Assembly (NCBI GenBank): GCA_021527695.1
Contig: JAKFAO010000008.1
Span: 248,001-312,000 of the forward strand
DNA: 64,000 nucleotides
Direction of reading: 5' to 3'
DNA from: Naematelia aurantialba
Taxonomy: Eukaryota; Basidiomycota; Tremellomycetes; Tremellales; Naemateliaceae
How positions within the stretch are numbered: the first letter of the stretch is position 1; every line of letters begins with the position of its first letter. The notes under the pieces are model-generated. The model did not search any database. It saw only the letters and a program-made list of their open reading frames with translations, and was not told where the DNA came from. Positions 58,489 to 64,000 of the stretch are shown piece after piece. The position numbers and the translations under genes were made by a program.

Positions 58489-61400
58489 TCAGACACCGCT
58501 CTCCTTGCCCTTGGTCTTGAGCCCGCTGAGCATCTTGGCCAGACTCGCAATCTGCCCTTTGAGCTTCGGCTTGTTCGGCCCCGCGTCGTCCGGCTTGAGC
58601 GTCATCGCGCTCTCGATTGACGACAGCGACTGCCGCGTGCCCATGCTGATGCTGTTGCTGTTGCTGTTGCTGCTCACAGGTCCCAGCTCTGCCTCCCCGG
58701 CGTGCCCGCGCGGCGCCGCGCCGTGCGCCGACGGTATACTCTTCGGCATCGTCGTGGTCGCTGTGGTAGCCGTCGTCGTCATCGTCGTCGAGGACAGCGC
58801 CGTGTCCTCGTTGACCATGTCGAGCGGCTGGCTCGAGTGCGACAGGTGCGATCGCGGCGGGGGACGCGGTCCCGGTCCAGCGGGGACAGAGGTCCAGCCG
58901 GTGCTGGTGCTGGTGCCGGGGGCGCTGGCGCCGTTCAGGTGTTTGCCGTACAGCGGGCCGTGGGAGGGCACGGCCGGCGGACCGCGGCCAAACGAGCCCA
59001 TGGGCTCAAAGGCCCCGCCCGTGAGGGCCGCCGCAGCGAGCGCCGCCTTGCGCGCGCGGCTCGACTCGTCCTTGTCCCGCTTGGCGCCGTGGACCTGCCG
59101 GTCCCGACCGCGCACCTGGGCCGGGGCCGGGGCTTGCGCTTGCGCCTCGTCGCCCTGGCGCGGTCTCCGCCAGTCCTCGTCGTCCGCTCCGCCACTGGAC
59201 GACGTCGCGCTCGACACGGGCCCAAAGCTCGACAGAGCACTGGAAATCCCAGACGACACAGTCGCAGTCTGCTTGGCCTGTGGCTTGGACACGGCGGGGC
59301 GGTTCGGGTCGTGCTGCAGTTGCGCGGGCGCCGACCAGTTGCCGCCGCTGCCCGCGTCGCGCTCGGCCACCCGGCGCGCCAGCGCCGCGAGCTCGGGGTT
59401 TCCAGAAGACAGCTTCATCATGTCGCGCCACTTTGATTTCTTGGCCGCCGCAGCCTGCGACGGCGTCGTGCCGAGCGGCGGGAAGTCTTCCTCGCGGCTC
59501 GCGTCAAAGTCGTTGGACTTTGTGTGCTTGGACAGGTCTCGAGCCAGCGTCTGCGACGCCGTGGCAAGCTCGCGCAGAAGCGCATCGCGTTCCTCTTGAG
59601 ACGGTTTGTCGCCCGACGCAGCCGCCGCCATGGCCGCTTGAGCGGCCTTGCCCTTGCGCACGCCTCGTTTCCTCCGCTTGTGCGTCGACAGCGACCGCGA
59701 GTCGGCGTCGCCTCGTGTCGTCGATTCGTCGTCTTCGTCAGGACACGGCCCTGGCGACGTCGGCGACGCATAGTCGCTTGAATCCGCCGGCGTCGGCTGG
59801 TCGTCGACCGTAGACGCCGAGCGCATATCGTCTCGCTCGAGGTCCGGGGTTGGCAGTGGAGAAACGCCATCACCTAACGAAGGCGGCTGGGGGTCCGACA
59901 GGTGCTGCCGAGGCGGTAATCCAGAAAGCGTAGGAGCGGAAGACGTCGGCATCGCCAATCCGGCAAGCCCGGGCGCAGACGACGTCAGCGCTGAGGTCGA
60001 CACCTTTCGGTCCTTGTCTCCCTCCAGCACAGGCGACTTGACAAACAGCGCCTGATCCGCATGGGCCGATTTGTTCGCATCGATCTTGGCCATCTTGAGA
60101 CTGTGCAGCGCCTTCCTTCCCCCGATCATCTCCGGCAGCGCGCGCACCCACTTGCCAAACTCGGCAGCGCTCACACGCGCTTCGACGTTTATGCAAAGCA
60201 CCCTCGTCGCGAGATATGTGGCGACTTCGCGCCCGATGCCGGTGAATTTCGAGAGGAGAAAGCAGGTCGGGTCGCCGAGAAAGTTGTCAAAGTTTGGGTC
60301 TCCCTCCGTGGGGTCTTTCCACGGGTTCCGGTGGAAGAGCATGTTGATGAGAACGATGCCGAGGGACCAGACATCAGCCGGTGCAGGCTCGTACGTGGGG
60401 CCGAGATTGTTGCGGCATTCTGGGTGAGTCAGCTTTGGTGTGGGAGATAGTGTGTGGGAGACATGCGTGGGAGACCAAGTACAAGCGGGCGATGGTCGGC
60501 TCAGAAACGCAGCATGGCGAGCCATGGCTTGGGAGACAGAGTATGGAAACCAAGCATGGCGGGTGTGTGGAGCGAGCGGAGGGAGACGACAAGGCCTGGG
60601 AGATAGGGAGTGGAGACGACACGGCCTGGGAGATGGAGAGACGACCCACCATAAGACATGTACGGCTTACTACCGCACTCGACGTCTCCGCTCTCCTCTT
60701 CTGTCGTGGCCAGCCCAAAGTCCGTGAGCTTAACCACGACCTTGCGTTTCGCCTGCGGGCCGAAATCCATGTCCCCCTCCGCCTCGGCGACCGTCTCCTC
60801 GAGCTCCGTCGAGTCGCAGCAGATGAAGTTTTCGGGCTTGATATCCCTGTGGCTGACGCCTGCCGCGTGACACACGGCGACCGCCTCGCACATCTGGCTG
60901 AACATGGAGGCGATCAGCCGCAGCCGGCGCGGAGAGAGGAGGGTGTTGGCTGAAAATGCAGACAGGAGCGACGGCGTCGGCGGCGTCTGGGACGGCAGGA
61001 AGTGGTGGTGGTGGTGGTGGTGGTGGCTGTGGTTAACGTTCCCGCTCCCGTTACCGTTACCGCCGCTGTTGCCGCTGCCGCCGCTGTGGCCGTGGCCGTT
61101 GTTGTGCGCGAAGAGGAGGGAGGCGGGCGATGCGCCGTGGGCCATGAATCCCGAAGTCGAGGGAGAGGCCGAGAACGACGAACCCATGTGGGAGGCGAGT
61201 CCAGAGAAGAGCTGGGACGACGAGAACGGGATCGAGGACGAGGAGAATTTCGACGACGACATGGGGGTAACGTGGTCGTCGTGTATCTGCTGCGCGACGG
61301 TGGGCGGTGACGCATCGCGAGATTTCTCCAGCCAGAAGAACCTGTTTCGGGTACCTATTAGCACGGATTCGCATAGATAGAGTCGGGGTTGCAGAGCGTG

Positions 61401-62800
61401 CAAATCGCACTCACAGATCTTCGCCGGGACACAGCTCGAGCATGAGGAAAAGCCATTTGCGGGTCTGAAGCGTCTGGTGCAGAGTGACAATGTTGGTGTG
61501 GATCGGCAGGGACAGATGTATCGTTGCTTCAAAGAGCTGCGTCTCGATCTGTTCGTCCTCGAGATTCGCCTTGCTCAGGCATTTCAACGCTGTGGCATGT
61601 CAGTGCAAACTCCGACGCGCAATGCACACCGCGAGCAGCGCCACGACCAACTGGGATGAACGACTCACCAAATTCTCTCTTGCGCGGACCGCGTTCGCGA
61701 ACGAGATAGACGACCGCATAGCTCCCCGAACCCAGCTGGCGAATCACGTCGTACTGCTTCTTCTCCCGCAGCAGCTGCCTCACGTCCCCCCTGGCCTGCT
61801 TGCTGATCTCGCTCCCGGCCCGCCGTAACGGCAGATCCTCGTACTCTCCTTCCGAGCCACTCCCGACCTTCCCCACCGCCGGCTCGACGAGTTCGCCCTG
61901 AAACTCCAGTCCTTCGCCAAAGATCATGCCCGGCCGCAACACGTCCTGCACGACCTGGGACGCCTCTGACACGCCGCTCCATGCGCGTCCGTCGAATGCC
62001 TCGTCCTCGTCGTCGAACGGCTCAGAGGCAGTCGCGTCGCGGTGGTCGTTGTCGTTGTCGTTGTCGTCATCATCCAGCAACATGCCGCCGGTAGGCTGCC
62101 AGTCGTCTTCAAAGTCCGGTGAAGCCGTCTCGCCCATCTGCACGACGACTTCCTTGGCGCCGTCGTCGGCTCGCGCAGTGACGAACGATGACCCCTTTGA
62201 AGGCGTGCCGGTGCCACTGCCGCCGTTGGGCAGGGTGGTCATGCTGCCGCGCGGCGTGCGGGATCTGGACCGGGAGCTGAGGCTGATGGAGACGATTGCC
62301 GCCGAGTTGCGCCGCGAGCGCGGCGGAAGCTCGCCATGGTGGGGGCCGTGCGGGGAGGGCGTCGAAGACTCGGGTTGAAACGCGTACTGAAATGACTGGT
62401 CGACGGGCGTGCCGAGCTGGGGTGACAGTCGGGCGAGATGGAGGCTCGAGCTGCTGAGGGCGAGGTGGCCTGGCCGCGGTGACCCCGGTCCAGGGGTAGG
62501 AGCCGGACTGAATCCATGCACCTTGCTTCTCGGTTGAGCATCCGCAGCGTCCAGTTCTAACAGCTGGCTGGCATTGATGCTGGGTAATCGAGCCGAGAGG
62601 GATATCCGATGCGGTCGGGGTGAAGCGGGACCCGCAAACGAGAGTCTCCGAGGCGACGGCGTCGGCAACGTCGATGCCACTTGCAGCGGATTGGGGGCCG
62701 GCGGCGGACTAAACGCAGACGGACGATGGGACGCAGGCGGGGGATGGGATGCAGGCGGAGGATGAGACGCCGGCGGAGAGGGGGACGACTGCCCACTCAT
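58489..62800 (-). CDS. Ran1/Ksp1-family Ser/Thr protein kinase
   Basis: About 1,400 residues from at least four exons; the first is 62800-61669. A ~300-residue Pro/Ser N-terminus precedes the kinase domain: YDVIRQLGSGSYAVVYLVRE (Gly-loop), ALKCLSKA (Lys), LFLMLELCPGEDL, GVSHRDIKPENFI, KLTDFGLAT, CGSKPYMSYECRNN and DVWSLGIVLINMLFHRNPW. The last two are characteristic of fungal Ran1(Pat1)/Ksp1 kinases, which link nutrient/TOR status to growth and meiosis. A ~140-residue Ser/Gly/Asn/His insertion, including a nine-His run, separates helix D from helix E. The ~480-residue C-terminal tail is disordered and Ser/Ala-rich, with a basic patch (KRRKRGVRKGK) and a final KLKGQIASLAKMLSGLK helix. The family call is solid; the precise orthologue is not established. 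Confidence 0.88.
61000..61028. repeat. (ggt)n microsatellite encoding poly-His
   Basis: gtg/ggt repeat read on the minus strand as a nine-His run inside the kinase-domain insertion of the Ksp1-like protein. Confidence 0.9.
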
Positions 62801-64000
62801 AGCTTCTGCGTGCCCGTGCCCGCGTAGGGGGCTGAGATGGGAGCGCGGAGCGAGATAGAGCAAGGAGGGGATGAACGCCAACGAGAGCGTTCACCGCACC
62901 TCGGCACTATGCTTGCTTGTCGTCAAATGGTCACGTCCGTCGTGGGGAGCAAGGAGAGAATGCCGATAAGCCTGCTACCGGTCTGGGCAGGGGACGGTCC
63001 CCGACGATCAGCCTGCAGTTCTGCTTGTCTCTCCGTGGGTGTGAGGACGCGGGCGTCGGGCGACGGCGACGTCGAGTGGATGGCCTGCTCACCTTGTTGT
63101 CCGGTCCTGCAGACGGGAGGCGGGAGGGAGAGCTGCGTGGGTGTTGGCGAGGTGTGAGAACTGGTCGCTTCCACGTCTTGCTCTTGCTCCTTGACGCGGG
63201 GCTCGGGAGTCCTCCTTTGACAGTATGATGCGCGTTTGCGCAGTGGGGCCAGGCGAGTGAGACGTCGACGGCAGGTCCTTTCGTGGCGTCGACGAGCGAG
63301 GGGTCGGGGGGCCGCTGCGACGGTGGGGCCCAAGGGGGGAATGGGGATGGCGACCGCGGTCGACGTCCAGTGATGGAAGCTGCGATGGAGTGCGATGGAA
63401 TGAGGACAACGGAGTAGGGAGAAGGGAAAGGACAAGGGGTGCAGGGGAGGTGACGGCGTCGAGCACGAGACGGGACGGGGGGACACGCTCGGACCGCTCG
63501 CCCTCGACTGCTAGTGCAGGATACACGAGATGGACAGGATACACAGGATACACAGGACGGGGCTAGCGCCAAACGCTGACAAACGCTGATGCCGACGGAC
63601 AGTGACAACGCAGCCCAGCGCAGCCGGCAACACGACGACGGTCAATCAAAAACGCTGCGTTGATGGCGCTGGCTGCGACGGGGTGTGCGCTGCGACGTGC
63701 GGTGGGCGGTGTGCGATGGGCGGTGGTCCGGTGTGCGGTGCGTGGTCGTCGAGAGCTCCGCAGGCCGGCCTGTCGTCGTGCCCGGCAGAGGCTACGGGTG
63801 CGGGGTGCGGGTGCGTTGGCCGAATGCTCGCCACGCCGCTCGCCTCTGGCGGCGGTGATGGACTGGGGGTTGGGCAGCACGTGTAGCCTGGCCGACGGGA
63901 TGTTTGGGTTTGGGTGCAGATAGAGAGGGATGGTATGGGTCTGATGCTAGGGTATGTAGTGTAGTGTATTGATAATGATGCAACGACGATGATGTGTCGT
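62801..64000 (-). promoter_or_regulatory. upstream region of the Ksp1-like kinase
   Basis: 1.2 kb with no supported gene. On the minus strand a consensus donor (aag|gtgagc at ~63092) and acceptor (ccatctcag ending at 62832) suggest a ~260-nt leader intron. A gatacacaggatacacagga repeat lies at 63515-63560. Open frames here are low-complexity Pro/Arg/Ser. Confidence 0.35.

Noticed and set aside
58505..59599. 364-codon open frame on the plus strand
   Set aside because: Antisense to the Ksp1-like kinase tail; open because of GC-rich Ser/Ala codons; no domain.
62931..63608. 225-codon Ser/Pro/Arg frame upstream of the Ksp1-like kinase
   Set aside because: Low-complexity and overlapping similar frames; better explained as leader or intron of the kinase gene.

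Overview
The window is fungal nuclear DNA, almost certainly from a basidiomycete. Genes are intron-dense, with introns mostly 40-70 nt long, GT(A/G)NGT donors, CTGAC/CTAAC-like branch sites and mostly CAG/TAG acceptors. The host DNA is GC-rich, and recognisable products are typical eukaryotic housekeeping proteins. A tremellomycete-like yeast is the best guess, but the genus cannot be read from the sequence. I assembled gene models by hand by joining reading frames across splice signals, so exon edges are provisional where noted.

Left part (1-15.2 kb, accessory-looking): minisatellites at the extreme left edge, two small low-complexity proteins, a UDP-glycosyltransferase, an MIT-domain/coiled-coil protein (Atg38/NRBF2-like), a Ysc84/SYLF-domain protein, and a secreted protein with internal repeats. 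Spacers here are long (up to 1.6 kb) and hold several short tandem repeats.

Middle and right (16-62.8 kb, conserved core): an aldo-keto reductase, COQ9, mitochondrial aspartyl-tRNA synthetase, PEX5, a Pho80-like cyclin, the ribonucleotide reductase small subunit, MSH6, glutamine-dependent NAD+ synthetase, an FHA-domain protein resembling animal Ki-67, a Polo kinase, and a Ran1/Ksp1-family kinase. From COQ9 to the Polo kinase the genes alternate in orientation. They form divergent pairs with short shared promoters (COQ9/MSD1, PEX5/cyclin, RNR2/MSH6, QNS1/FHA protein) and convergent 3' ends. RNR2/MSH6 is an S-phase pair with a cluster of ACGCG (MCB-like) sites between the genes.

The most unusual object is a 9,782-bp Mutator-like DNA transposon (26111-35892). 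It has ~125-bp terminal inverted repeats and a perfect 9-bp target duplication, and it sits inside the ~375-bp shared promoter of PEX5 and the cyclin. One strand carries what splices together as a single ~1,760-residue protein: AT-hook, MULE transposase, SWIM zinc finger, a USP-like deubiquitinase fold with no visible catalytic Cys, and a Ulp1-type SUMO protease with a complete His-Asp-Gln-Cys set. The opposite strand carries a 913-residue coiled-coil protein with a textbook SUMO-interacting motif. The transposase region has a one-base reading-frame problem that may mean this copy is dead. The FHA/Ki-67-like gene has a separate one-base frame break inside a repeat array.
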